Assembly (NCBI GenBank): GCA_944368775.1
Contig: CALVXB010000011.1
Span: 1 to 64,000 of the forward strand
Origin: an uncultured Clostridia bacterium
Lineage (GTDB): Bacteria > Bacillota > Clostridia > Christensenellales > Borkfalkiaceae
Direction of reading: 5' to 3'
DNA: 64,000 nucleotides
Positions within the stretch are counted from its first letter, which is position 1. Every line of letters starts with the position of its first letter. Under the pieces are notes generated by a model. That model had not been told where the DNA came from. It did not search any database and saw nothing but the letters and a program-made list of their open reading frames with translations. The position numbers were made by a program, and so were the translations under genes. Of this stretch, positions 36,293-44,616 are shown piece by piece.

Positions 36293-36424
36293 ATGCCCAA
36301 AAAGAAGAAGCAAAAGGTGCGCTCGCTGACCGAACAGCAGTACAACGAATACCTGATGGCGCTCAAAGACGAGCGCCCGACCATGCTCATCGACAAGGAA
36401 GGAAAGCGCCGCCCGCAGCGCTGA
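36293..36424 (+). CDS. Small basic protein (43 aa), candidate sporulation-linked gene
   Basis: The product MPKKKKQKVRSLTEQQYNEY continues with a short acidic helix and a basic end. A clear GGAGG (36279-36283) precedes ATG 36293. Charge and size resemble small nucleic-acid-binding or spore proteins, but no family is recognised. It is divergent from ymxH and shares its upstream region, including the palindromic element; the distance of 80 bp equals that for sigG. It ends 48 bp before the convergent ABC gene. Confidence 0.6.
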   Translation: MPKKKKQKVRSLTEQQYNEYLMALKDERPTMLIDKEGKRRPQR

Positions 36425-36472
36425 AGCGCTGCGGGCGGCGCAAAACCGACCGATATACCGTTCTTGCAGCCG

Positions 36473-38266
36473 TCAATGGGAGAACTGCGCGTTGTAGAGG
36501 TCGTAATAGAATCCGCGCTTTTGCATCAGTTGGGCGTGGGTGCCCTGCTCGATGACGGAGCCCTTGTTCATCACCAAAATGAGGTCGGCGTCGAGGATGG
36601 TGGAGAGGCGGTGGGCGACGATGAAGGAGGTGCGCCCGCGCATCATCTTGCGGAAGGCCTTTTGGATGCGCATCTCCGTCATGGTATCGATGTTGCTGGT
36701 CGCCTCGTCGAGGATGAGCATGGGCGGGTCGGCGAGCATGACGCGCGCGATACACAACAGCTGCCGCTCGCCCTGCGAGACGCTGACGCTGCCCGTGAGC
36801 ACGGTGTCGTAGCCCTCGGGCATATTGCGGATGAAAAAGTCGCAGTAGGCGGCCTTGGCGGCTGCCTCCACCTGCGCGCGCGTCGCGCTCTCGTTGCCGT
36901 AGGCGATGTTCCAGGCGACCGTTTCCTGCGCGAGGAAGCTCTCTTGCAGCACCATGCCGAACAGACGGCGGTACTCGTCGAGGGGGATGTCGCGCACGTC
37001 GACGCCGTCCACCGTGATGCGCCCGCCGCGCAGCTTATAAAAGCGCATGAGCAGGTTGATGAGCGTCGTCTTGCCGCAGCCGGTCGGCCCGACGATGGCG
37101 ACCTTGCTGCCCGCGGGCACCGTCACGTTGAGGTGCTCGATCAGCTTCTGCTCGGGGGAGTAGGAGAAGGTGACGTCTTCAAAACAGATGTCGCCGCGCA
37201 CCTTGCCGATGTGTTTGCTGCCCGCGAGCTCTTCCCCCGGCTCGTCGACGACGGCGAAGACGCGCTCGGCGGAGGCGAAGGCGTTTTGCATCTGCGTGAC
37301 GACGTTAGACACCTCGTTGAAGGGCTTGGTGTATTGGTTGGCGTAGCTCAAAAATACCGAGAGCATGCCGGGCGTAAAGCCGCTCAAAGTGAGGACGCCG
37401 AGGGTGAGTTCGCCGCCCGTGCTGAGGATGCAGAAGAGCGCGCCCAGCACACCGACGAAGGCGTAGATGACGGCGTTGACGAAGCGGGTCGAAGGGTTGG
37501 TGAGCGCGGAAAAGTACTGCGCGCGCCAGCCGATCTCGTAGAGATGCGCGTCGATCTCCTCGAATTTTTTGCAGGAATTTTCTTCCTGGCCGAAGAGCAG
37601 CACCGTCTTTTGCCCGCCGATCATCTCCTTGGCGTGCGCGGCGAGCTTGCCCTGCACGCGCACCTGCCGCGAGAAGCTTTTGAAGGTGCGCTTGGTGATG
37701 AAGGCGGCCGCAAACAGCGACAGCGGCGTGAGCACGACGACGACCAGCGCGATGACGTAGTTGATCGCGAACATGACGACGAGGGTCGCGAGGATGGTCA
37801 TGACGCCCGTAAACAGCTGCGAGACGCCCTGCAAAAGGCCGTCGGAGACGATGTCGACGTCGTTGACGACGCGGGCGATGACGTCGCCCTGGGCGTGGGT
37901 GTCGATGTAGCGCACGCGCGCGGCGGTCAGGCTGTAAAAGGCGTCGCGGCGCAGGTCGCGCACGATGCGGTAGCAGAGCACGTTGACGAGGTCGCCTTGG
38001 ATCTTTTGCGAGAGGAAGGCGAGCAGCACGCACAGCGCAAACCCCGCCGTCATAAAGTAGACGGTGGAAAAGTCGACCTGCCCCGCGCCGAGCATGGCGT
38101 CGATCGCCTCGCCGTACAGCACCGGGCCGAGCAGCACGAAGGCGACGTATAAGACGCTGGTCAGCAGGATGAAGGCGACGCGCGCGCGGTAGGGGCGCAC
38201 GTAGCGGAGCAGGCGGCGGACGATGTTCTTTTTGAGCCCGCGGACGGGCGAATGGATCTTGCTCAT
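36473..38266 (-). CDS. ABC exporter half-transporter, consensus-Walker B subunit
   Basis: 597 residues: six transmembrane helices then an ATPase with Walker A GPTGCGKTT, signature VSQGERQLL and Walker B ILDEATSNIDT with the catalytic Glu. The signature deviates from LSGGQ as is usual in one half of heterodimeric exporters (EfrCD/TM287-288 type). Start ATG 38266 overlaps the stop of the partner gene as ATGA; a much longer open frame upstream is a shadow of the partner. Likely exports drugs or lipids. Confidence 0.85.
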   Translation of the reverse strand: MSKIHSPVRGLKKNIVRRLLRYVRPYRARVAFILLTSVLYVAFVLLGPVLYGEAIDAMLGAGQVDFSTVYFMTAGFALCVLLAFLSQKIQGDLVNVLCYRIVRDLRRDAFYSLTAARVRYIDTHAQGDVIARVVNDVDIVSDGLLQGVSQLFTGVMTILATLVVMFAINYVIALVVVVLTPLSLFAAAFITKRTFKSFSRQVRVQGKLAAHAKEMIGGQKTVLLFGQEENSCKKFEEIDAHLYEIGWRAQYFSALTNPSTRFVNAVIYAFVGVLGALFCILSTGGELTLGVLTLSGFTPGMLSVFLSYANQYTKPFNEVSNVVTQMQNAFASAERVFAVVDEPGEELAGSKHIGKVRGDICFEDVTFSYSPEQKLIEHLNVTVPAGSKVAIVGPTGCGKTTLINLLMRFYKLRGGRITVDGVDVRDIPLDEYRRLFGMVLQESFLAQETVAWNIAYGNESATRAQVEAAAKAAYCDFFIRNMPEGYDTVLTGSVSVSQGERQLLCIARVMLADPPMLILDEATSNIDTMTEMRIQKAFRKMMRGRTSFIVAHRLSTILDADLILVMNKGSVIEQGTHAQLMQKRGFYYDLYNAQFSH

Positions 38267-39975
38267 TCTTCTGCCCTCGCCTGCGAATCGCAGATCTCGC
38301 GGTACAGCGGGCAGCCCGCGTACAGCTGCGCGTGCGTGCCCTGCCCGACGATGCGGCCGTCTTCCAAAACGTAGATGACGTCGGCGCCCTGCAAAGAGGA
38401 GGCGCGCTGGGAGATGAGCACGGTGGTCACCCCTTCGAGCGCGGCGATGTTCGCGCGCACGGCGGCGTCCGTGCGGAAGTCGAGCGCCGAGCAGCTGTCG
38501 TCCAGCACGAGGATGCGCGGCTTTGCGGCGAGCGCGCGGGCGATGGTCAGCCGCTGCCGCTGCCCGCCCGAAAAGTTTTTGCCCCCCTCGGCGACGGGCT
38601 GGTCCAGCCCGCCCTTTTGCTGCACGAAGTCGTAGGCGCAGGCGGCGCGCAGCGCCTCCGCGAGCTCCTCGTCCGTCGCGCGCGCGTTGCCCCAGCAGAG
38701 GTTGGAGCGCACCGTGCCCGAAAAGAGGGCGGCGCTCTGCGGCACCACGCCGATGGCGGCGCGCAGCGCGCGCACGGGGAGGTCCTTGACGTCTTGCCCG
38801 AACACGCGCACGCGCCCCTTGCTCGCGTCGTACAGGCGGGGCAGCAGGCTGACGAGCGTCGTCTTGCCGCTGCCCGTGCCGCCGATGACGCCGACAGTCG
38901 CGCCCGCGGGCACGCGCAGAGAGATATCCGAAAGCGAATACTGCTCGGTGCCCGCGTACGAGAAGCTGACGTCCTCCATCTCGAAGGCGGGCGCGGAGAA
39001 GTCGAAGGCGGCGCTGCCCCCCTCGTCCATGGACGAGGGGGTGTCGAGCAGGTCGCTGACGCGGTTCATCGAGGCGTGCGCCTTGGTGAACAGGGAGACG
39101 AGATTGGAGATGACGATCATCGCGTTGAGGATCTGCGTCATGTAGTTGATGAGCGCGATGATCTCGCCGCTCGTCAACGCGCCGAAGTCCGCCTTTGCGC
39201 CGCTGAGCAGCAGGATGACGGCAACGCCGAAGTTGACGACGGCGTAGGTGAGCGGGTTGATCCACGCCGAGATGCGGCCGATGCGCACCGAGTTATCCAA
39301 CATATCCTGCGCGGCCGCGTCAAAGCGGGCGCGCTCGTTTTCGCGGTTGGAGAAGGCGCGCACGACGCGGGCGCCCTCGAGATTCTCCCCCGTGATCTGC
39401 GCGAGGCGGTCTAACTTTTGCTGGTTCTTCGCGTAGTAGGGCACCGTCTTTTGCATGATGATCCAAAGCACGAGCCCCACCCCCACCGACGCCGCCGCGA
39501 CGATGAGGCCGAGCTGCCAATCGATGAGCAAACTGAGCAGGACGGAGCCGACGGCGATAAAGGGAGCGCGCACGACGAGGCGGATGATCATGGCGACGGC
39601 GCTCTGCATCTGGTTCACGTCGTTGATGACGCGGTTGACCAGCGACGCCGAGCCGATGCGGTCGAGCTCGCGATAAGAGAGTGTGTTGATGTGGCGGAAG
39701 AGGGCGTTGCGCACGTTCGTTCCGAACCCCTGCGAGGCGATGGAGGCGCTGCGCTGGCAGAAGAGCGCGCAGCCGAAGCCGACCGCGCCCATCGCGAGCA
39801 TCAGCCCGCCCCCGCGCAGCACATAGCCGATATCCCCCGCCTCGACGCCGACGTCGATGACGTTTGCCATGACGAGGGGGACGAGCAGCTCGAGCGCCGC
39901 CTCGATCCACTTGAACAGCGGGCCGAGGATGCACTGCACCTTATAATTTTTCAGATACTGCAAGTAGCGTTTCAC
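38263..39975 (-). CDS. ABC exporter half-transporter, degenerate-site subunit
   Basis: 570 residues: six transmembrane helices, Walker A GGTGSGKTT, canonical signature FSGGQRQRL, but Walker B reads LVLDDSCSALD, with Asp replacing the catalytic Glu. Together with the next gene it gives one consensus and one degenerate ATP site, the standard heterodimer pattern. It is the first gene of the two-gene operon. Confidence 0.85.
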   Translation of the reverse strand: MKRYLQYLKNYKVQCILGPLFKWIEAALELLVPLVMANVIDVGVEAGDIGYVLRGGGLMLAMGAVGFGCALFCQRSASIASQGFGTNVRNALFRHINTLSYRELDRIGSASLVNRVINDVNQMQSAVAMIIRLVVRAPFIAVGSVLLSLLIDWQLGLIVAAASVGVGLVLWIIMQKTVPYYAKNQQKLDRLAQITGENLEGARVVRAFSNRENERARFDAAAQDMLDNSVRIGRISAWINPLTYAVVNFGVAVILLLSGAKADFGALTSGEIIALINYMTQILNAMIVISNLVSLFTKAHASMNRVSDLLDTPSSMDEGGSAAFDFSAPAFEMEDVSFSYAGTEQYSLSDISLRVPAGATVGVIGGTGSGKTTLVSLLPRLYDASKGRVRVFGQDVKDLPVRALRAAIGVVPQSAALFSGTVRSNLCWGNARATDEELAEALRAACAYDFVQQKGGLDQPVAEGGKNFSGGQRQRLTIARALAAKPRILVLDDSCSALDFRTDAAVRANIAALEGVTTVLISQRASSLQGADVIYVLEDGRIVGQGTHAQLYAGCPLYREICDSQARAEE

Positions 39976-40004
39976 AGCTTTCTCTCACCGGGGATTTTTT
40001 CTTC

Positions 40005-40033
40005 ATTATAAAAAATCCGCCGCGCAAAAGCAA
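40005..40033 (-). promoter_or_regulatory. Promoter of the ABC exporter operon
   Basis: On the minus strand TTGCTT (40028-40033) and TATAAT (40005-40010), 17-nt spacer, about 30 nt before the start. Confidence 0.65.
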
Positions 40034-40089
40034 GCGTTTGCGCGCGCGGGTGAAAATTTCCGGATAAAAAGGAGGCCTCTTACAAAGGC

Positions 40090-40119
40090 GGCGCGCCGCA
40101 GCGAAAGCTGCGGCGCGCC
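40090..40119 (-). terminator. Terminator of the small membrane protein gene
   Basis: GGCGCGCCGCAGC (40090-40102), GAAA loop, perfect complement (40107-40119); on the minus strand a short TTT follows. It also lies in front of the ABC promoter. Confidence 0.6.
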
Positions 40120-40125
40120 TGCCGG

Positions 40126-40419
40126 TCATTCGGATGCCGCGCGTGCGGCGAGCCGTTTCTTCTGCACGGAGAGAAACAGCAGTTCTAAGAGACATAACCC
40201 GAGGACGAGCAGCCCGAACACGGCGACGACCAGCCCGATGCCCAGCACGTTGAGCGCACGATCCGTCGTCCAGGTGGAAGTGATGAGCAGCGCGCCCGAC
40301 CGAAAGGCGCTCAATACCTGCCCGGCGATCGCGGTGACGTGGATCCCGACCGCCAGCATGGCCGCCGCGACGGCGATGCCGACGCCGCAGGCGATCTTCC
40401 TTCCCAAAAACTTCTTCAT
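40126..40419 (-). CDS. Small membrane protein (97 aa)
   Basis: Two hydrophobic helices (about residues 11-32 and 60-84) with a positively charged N-terminus (MKKFLGRK) and a basic C-terminus. No family recognised. ATG 40419 is chosen because AGGAGG lies 9 nt upstream; the upstream GTG overlaps that site. It is probably a single gene, 30 bp after the AT-rich gene on the same strand. Confidence 0.6.
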   Translation of the reverse strand: MKKFLGRKIACGVGIAVAAAMLAVGIHVTAIAGQVLSAFRSGALLITSTWTTDRALNVLGIGLVVAVFGLLVLGLCLLELLFLSVQKKRLAARAASE

Positions 40420-40450
40420 GCCTTTCACCTCCTTACTTGATTGATAAGAA

Positions 40451-41206
40451 TTATGCCAATAAGTCTAATTCTTGCCATTTACATTCTAAATATTCGTTCG
40501 CTTCCCTTGTTCCATACATTTCTACTATACGACTCGGATGAACATACTTGAATGTATTTCCATCTACACACAGCCCAGTATAATTATTATATGCAAAATT
40601 TCTATTTGTTGCACTCCCCGGAATTTCTTGTATTGAATCCTTCAACTTAGATGGCGTATACACAAAAAGAGTATTTGCGTCTACCTCCATAGAATCAGGA
40701 GCAATCTCATTCCAAATTTCCGAAGCAAAATAAGCGCAATTTTCAAACAAGCCCCAATTATTTAATTCTAAACATCTATCACTAACTATTTCCAACTGTG
40801 ATGTCGTAATTGTTATTGTTAATGATGCAGTATTGTTATCACCCAAGCCCCGATAAGCCTCTACATTTAGCCACGTTCCAGCATGTAGCTCACCTGTATC
40901 TGGATCCATTAAATTGCCCCATGTGCCTACACTAAAAGTTTCACCAGACATGAGTGTCGTATTACAAAAATCATAAGAAGTGCTTGACTTATTTTCTATT
41001 ACTAACCAAGCATGCCCAAAACCTTCGTCACTTGCACTACTCGAAGAGCTCCCTTCTCCATAAGATGCATAAATTGATAACTGAATATTCCCGGCAGCAT
41101 CTACCTTGGCACTATTAAACAAACATAAAATAAATACGCAAAAAAAGGCTATCGGTAAAAGAAACAAGCTGCTTCTTTTAATATATTTATATTTTTTAAT
41201 TTTCAC
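40451..41206 (-). CDS. Secreted protein with permuted papain-like (NlpC/P60-superfamily) fold, AT-rich
   Basis: 251 residues. A strong signal peptide (LFLLPIAFFCVFILCLF, cleaved near VDA) is followed by a Ser-rich linker. GFGHAWLVIEN (His65) precedes ENCAYFASEIWNE (Cys157); this His-before-Cys order and the NC-x-x-FA-x-x-IWN context fit circularly permuted papain-like peptidases. Substrate could be peptidoglycan or a lipid/amide bond; the assignment is inference from motifs. Codon use is strikingly AT-rich compared with its neighbours, pointing to recent transfer. It has its own consensus promoter. Confidence 0.6.
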   Translation of the reverse strand: MKIKKYKYIKRSSLFLLPIAFFCVFILCLFNSAKVDAAGNIQLSIYASYGEGSSSSSASDEGFGHAWLVIENKSSTSYDFCNTTLMSGETFSVGTWGNLMDPDTGELHAGTWLNVEAYRGLGDNNTASLTITITTSQLEIVSDRCLELNNWGLFENCAYFASEIWNEIAPDSMEVDANTLFVYTPSKLKDSIQEIPGSATNRNFAYNNYTGLCVDGNTFKYVHPSRIVEMYGTREANEYLECKWQELDLLA

Positions 41207-41289
41207 CCTCTCCTTTTTAAATTACATTTATTTGCTTAAACCTCCCCAATAATATCTGCATTGGTATCACCCCCCCTATTTCTAATTCT

Positions 41290-41317
41290 ATTATAACATA
41301 AAACAACAATTTGTCAA
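41290..41317 (-). promoter_or_regulatory. Promoter of the papain-like gene
   Basis: On the minus strand TTGACA (41312-41317) and TATAAT (41290-41295), 16-nt spacer. Confidence 0.8.
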
Positions 41318-41417
41318 TACATTTGCGAAAAAAATCCTATCCGAACGGAAAAGGGCGGGCGTCCGGGGCGGGCATTCGGGCGGGCGTCCGGGGCGGGTGA
41401 AAATTTCCGCTCCCGCG

Positions 41418-41446
41418 TTGACAGGCGGGCCGCTTTGTGGTACAAT
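41418..41446 (+). promoter_or_regulatory. Promoter of the 72-aa gene
   Basis: TTGACA (41418-41423) and TACAAT (41441-41446), 17-nt spacer, 22 nt before the start. Confidence 0.75.
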
Positions 41447-41468
41447 CGAAGAAAAAAGGAGCCGACGC

Positions 41469-41687
41469 ATGGACAAGACGGACGAACTCATCGGAGAATA
41501 TTGGCAGGCCGCCAAAGAGAAGGGATACAACGACGTGCGCGCCGAATGTTTGCTGGCGCTCGCCTGCTCGCAGCAGGCGGAGGAGCGATACGGGAGCCTG
41601 GAGCGGGCGGTCGCCGCGCTGCTGCTCCTGTGCCGCACCTGCAAGGACGACGCCGAATGCGAAGCGAAGTTCTGCGGCGAGGCGTAG
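41469..41687 (+). CDS. Small hypothetical protein (72 aa)
   Basis: The product (MDKTDELIGEYWQAAKEKGY onward) is helical, acidic and ends with four Cys in the last 40 residues (LLCRTCKDDAECEAKFCGEA). AAAGGAG precedes ATG 41469, and promoter and terminator are both clear, so it is a real monocistronic gene. I do not recognise the family. A metal-binding or disulfide-bonded C-terminus is possible. Confidence 0.6.
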   Translation: MDKTDELIGEYWQAAKEKGYNDVRAECLLALACSQQAEERYGSLERAVAALLLLCRTCKDDAECEAKFCGEA

Positions 41688-41744
41688 TCCGCCCCGACGC
41701 GGCCGCCCGTGCGGGCGCGCCGGAACGCGAGGCCGAGAGCGGAA

Positions 41745-41786
41745 GGCGGCGCCGCGCACGAATGTGCGCGGCGCCGCCTTATTTTT
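41745..41786. terminator. Terminator between the 72-aa gene and spoIVA
   Basis: GGCGGCGCCGCGCAC (41745-41759) pairs perfectly with 41764-41778, then TTATTTTT. It serves the plus-strand gene and probably the convergent spoIVA. Confidence 0.85.
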
Positions 41787-41825
41787 ACATATGATCCCGC
41801 TTGGCAGAGAGCCGCCCCGCGCCGC

Positions 41826-43043
41826 TTATAAGAGGATGCACAGCACGCCGCCCCTGCCCTCGTTGACGATGCGCGTCAGGGCGCGGCGCAGCTTTTCGCG
41901 CGCGTCGGGGGGCACCGTCTTTTCGCGCAGGCCGTCGCAGACCATGTCGCGGAAGGTGCGGCCGAACAGCTCGGTGTTCCAAAAGACGTCGGCGTCGCGC
42001 TCGCAGCACTCGAGCATATTGCGGGCGAGCTGCTCGCCCTGCTCCCCCTCGCCTGTGATGGGGCTGACGTCGCTGTGCACGTCGACGCGCACGATGTGGT
42101 AGGAGGGGGCGTCGGCGCGCAGGCGGATGCCGCACTTTGCGCCCCGGCGCACCAACTCGGGCGGGTGCAGCTGCGCTTCGCCGCCCGCCTGCACCACCGC
42201 GTAGCCGCCCGCCTCCGCCGCGGCAAACGCATTGGCGAAGCGCTCGTGAAAGCGCTTGGCGTCTTTCAGCGCGCGCACATACGCCATCAGCTGCAAATCG
42301 CCGCCGATCTCTTCGCCGCACTCTTCGGAGAGGACGCGGTAGAAGGCGCCCTCCTTGGCGGCGAAGCGGCAGCGCGCGCGGCCCGTCGCGGCGTCCGTCT
42401 CGCACGAGACAAATTCGAGGTCGCCGTCCGCAAACGCCTCGCCGATGGAAGCGCACCCGCGCAAGGTATCGATGTCCGGCGCGGCGGCGCGCACCCGCGC
42501 GAGGATGTCGGCGGCGAGCTTGCTGTCCTCGGGCAGCGCGCCCATCCAATCGGGCAGGATGATGTCCAGCCGCACGGGCGGGAAAGAGAGCAGCAGGCAG
42601 GAGAAAACCTCGTCCGCGTCCAGCCCTTCCGCCGCGTTCGCGGCGAGGGCGCGCTCTCCCCACGCCGCTAAAACGGCGCGGCAGCCATCCGACGCGGGGT
42701 CGGCGCTGTTGACGAGCACGATAAACGGCACCCCCGCCGCCGCGATTTTTGCGGCGATCTCCCCTTCTGCCGCGGCGATCTCCGCCCGTGAAAGCCCGCC
42801 GAAGGAGCCGTCTGACGTGACGAGGATGGCCGCGCCGCAGCCGGCGAGCGCGTCGGCATCCCCCACGGCGACGGACACCCCCTCCTGCAAACTGAACGAG
42901 CCGTCCTCGCCATATTCCGCGCCCGAACTCTCCGCCAAAGCGCGCGCGGCGGTATGCCTGCCGCACGCGGGCGGCCCGACGACCGCCACCTTGCAGCCGC
43001 CGCCCGCGCGGGCAGCGATGTCCCGATAGATCTGCTTTTCCAT
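41826..43043 (-). CDS. spoIVA: SpoIVA-like spore coat morphogenetic protein, shortened, degraded P-loop
   Basis: 405 residues against about 490 in typical SpoIVA. The C-terminal third is unmistakable: VRVDVHSDVSPITGEGEQGE, FWNTELFGRTFRDMV and RIVNEGRGGVLCILL. The start MEKQIYRDIA also matches. The Walker A site, GxxxxGKST in SpoIVA, is GPPACGRHT here (residues 23-31), and the following region with sensor threonines and the switch/Walker B strand is missing, as the frame jumps to AAILVTSDGSFGGLSRAEIA. SpoIVA normally polymerises around the forespore using ATP hydrolysis. This version probably cannot hydrolyse ATP. Context (der-plsY nearby) supports orthology. GGGGAGG precedes ATG 43043. Confidence 0.8.
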   Translation of the reverse strand: MEKQIYRDIAARAGGGCKVAVVGPPACGRHTAARALAESSGAEYGEDGSFSLQEGVSVAVGDADALAGCGAAILVTSDGSFGGLSRAEIAAAEGEIAAKIAAAGVPFIVLVNSADPASDGCRAVLAAWGERALAANAAEGLDADEVFSCLLLSFPPVRLDIILPDWMGALPEDSKLAADILARVRAAAPDIDTLRGCASIGEAFADGDLEFVSCETDAATGRARCRFAAKEGAFYRVLSEECGEEIGGDLQLMAYVRALKDAKRFHERFANAFAAAEAGGYAVVQAGGEAQLHPPELVRRGAKCGIRLRADAPSYHIVRVDVHSDVSPITGEGEQGEQLARNMLECCERDADVFWNTELFGRTFRDMVCDGLREKTVPPDAREKLRRALTRIVNEGRGGVLCILL

Positions 43044-43207
43044 ACGCACAGCCTCCCCCGCCGCGTCTGCGGCAAGGGCTGCGCCCCGCCCGCGGCACAG
43101 TTCAGTATATGTGCCCCCATGCCGAAAAATGACAGCCGCTGCCCTACAACGCCGTTTTTGCCGCCGCCCGCGCCGCTCGAACAAAAGGCCGCCGCCCATA
43201 CAAAAGG

Positions 43208-43235
43208 CCGGGGCGCCCCATGCGGGGCGCCCCGG
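43208..43235 (-). terminator. Terminator hairpin after tetR (copy A of a shared hairpin)
   Basis: Arms CCGGGGCGCCCC and GGGGCGCCCCGG around an ATGC loop. The core is identical to the hairpin at 44538. No strong T-run on the minus strand. Confidence 0.6.
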
Positions 43236-43246
43236 CGCATCCGTCT

Positions 43247-43771
43247 TTACCTTTCATCTGCGAAGATGGCATCGACCAGCGCCTGCGCGACGTCGGCGGG
43301 CTGCTCTGCGCATCCGTTGTTCAGCCACGCCATCGACACGTTGTACAGCATCCCCGCGTACAGGTAGGGCGTGTAGCGGCTGCTGCCGGGGTGGTCGCGC
43401 TCGAAGGTAGACACAAATTCTTTATTCAAAAAATCGAGATAGAGGTACTCGAGGCGGGCGCGCTGCAGCATGCGAATGGGCCGCTCGTTTTCGCGGAAGA
43501 GCTCGAGGACGCCGATGATGACGTCGCGGTAGTCCTCCTTGCAGCGCGGAAAGTAGTGCTGCGAAAAGATATATGCGCGCTTGGTGTGCTCGAGGTAGTA
43601 GGCAATGACCTCCTCCTTGCTCTTGAAGTAGCGGTAGAAGGTCGCCCGCCCGACGCCCGCCTTGCGGGCGATATCGGTGACGCTGATCTTTTCGTACGCA
43701 TACTCGTCCATCAGGCGGAAGAGCGCCTGCACGATGTAGTGCCGGGTGTACTCTTCGGGCGCGTATTCCAT
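43247..43771 (-). CDS. TetR-family transcriptional regulator
   Basis: 174 residues. The N-terminal HTH (ISVTDIARKAGVGRATFYRY, then FKSKEEVIAYYL) is canonical; the C-terminal ligand domain (YTPYLYAGMLYNVSMAWLNN) resembles the TetR C33 type. ATG 43771 is the start. It is divergent from a membrane-protein gene; a palindrome overlaps its own promoter, so autorepression and control of the neighbour are likely. Confidence 0.85.
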   Translation of the reverse strand: MEYAPEEYTRHYIVQALFRLMDEYAYEKISVTDIARKAGVGRATFYRYFKSKEEVIAYYLEHTKRAYIFSQHYFPRCKEDYRDVIIGVLELFRENERPIRMLQRARLEYLYLDFLNKEFVSTFERDHPGSSRYTPYLYAGMLYNVSMAWLNNGCAEQPADVAQALVDAIFADER

Positions 43772-43863
43772 GAAACACAACCTCCCCTTCTGTCTCATCC
43801 GCGCCGACAGTTCGGCGCGCTCTGTCTCGACCGCCGCGCAGGCGGTTGCTTTTGCCTTCCGTT

Positions 43864-43898
43864 TGTATTATGATACACCTGTCTTACGGAAAAGTCAA
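43864..43898 (-). promoter_or_regulatory. tetR promoter with overlapping palindromic operator
   Basis: On the minus strand TTGACT (43893-43898) and TATCAT (43870-43875), 17-nt spacer. The palindrome TGTAT-TATG-ATACA (43864-43877) covers the -10. Confidence 0.65.
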
Positions 43899-43968
43899 CC
43901 GAAACGCGCGAACGGGCGGCTGCCGCAGGGCAATTCAGATTGGGGCGAAGCCCCGAAGGAGCAACAAT

Positions 43969-44505
43969 ATGCAGGAAAGAGATTTTGTCACCTATGAATA
44001 CAAGACAGTCAGCGTAAAGGCGCAGGATCAGTCCCGCGCCGCCGACCTGTACGAGGCGTTCGGCTGGGAGATCACCGCGTCCGAGCCCGCCGTTGCGGGC
44101 GGCGTCACCCTCTCCCTCAAGCGCGACCGCAAGCTGCCCCACCGCGCCGAACTCAACCGCCTCGAGCGGCAGGCGGAGGGCGTCGCCGCCAACATCGACC
44201 GGCTGCAGCGCTCGAAGACGCTGGGCGCGGACGTCTTCGCGTACATCTTCGGCGTCGTCGCGGCGCTCATCCTCGGCGGCGGCATGTGCCTGGTGATGCT
44301 CGTCGAAGGCAGCCTGCCCGCCCTCATCGGCGGCATCGCGCTGGGCGTCGTGGGCATCGCGCTCTGCTGTGTCAACTACCCCATCCGCCAGAAGATCGCC
44401 GCGAACAAGACCAAACAGGTGCTGCCGCTCATCGACGAGAGCGAAGAAAAGCTCGCCAACCTGCTCGAACAGGGAGACGGCCTGCTGCGCGCCGACGTGA
44501 TCTGA
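43969..44505 (+). CDS. Hypothetical two-helix membrane protein (178 aa)
   Basis: A soluble N-terminal part (about 85 residues, starting MQERDFVTYEYKTVSVKAQD) is followed by two transmembrane helices (AYIFGVVAALILGGGMCLVM and LIGGIALGVVGIALCCVNY) and a charged C-terminal helix. The family is not known to me. GGAG lies upstream of ATG 43969. It is divergently paired with tetR and is the likely target of that regulator. Confidence 0.65.
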   Translation: MQERDFVTYEYKTVSVKAQDQSRAADLYEAFGWEITASEPAVAGGVTLSLKRDRKLPHRAELNRLERQAEGVAANIDRLQRSKTLGADVFAYIFGVVAALILGGGMCLVMLVEGSLPALIGGIALGVVGIALCCVNYPIRQKIAANKTKQVLPLIDESEEKLANLLEQGDGLLRADVI

Positions 44506-44537
44506 TCGCATCGATAAAAAGAACGGGTATCAAGAAC

Positions 44538-44561
44538 GGGGCGCCCCATGCGGGGCGCCCC
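44538..44561 (+). terminator. Hairpin after the membrane-protein gene (copy B of a shared hairpin)
   Basis: Two GGGGCGCCCC arms around ATGC; at least 26 consecutive bases are identical to the hairpin at 43208. Together the two copies bracket the tetR/membrane gene pair. Confidence 0.6.
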
Positions 44562-44616
44562 GGATGCCGTTTCAATACGGCCGCGCGAAACAAATTCAAA
44601 CCCGCCGAGCGGCGAT

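Noticed and set aside
36473..39265. A single 930-codon ABC protein
   Set aside because: The N-terminal third is an out-of-frame reading of the upstream ABC gene; the real gene starts at 38266 with an ATGA overlap.
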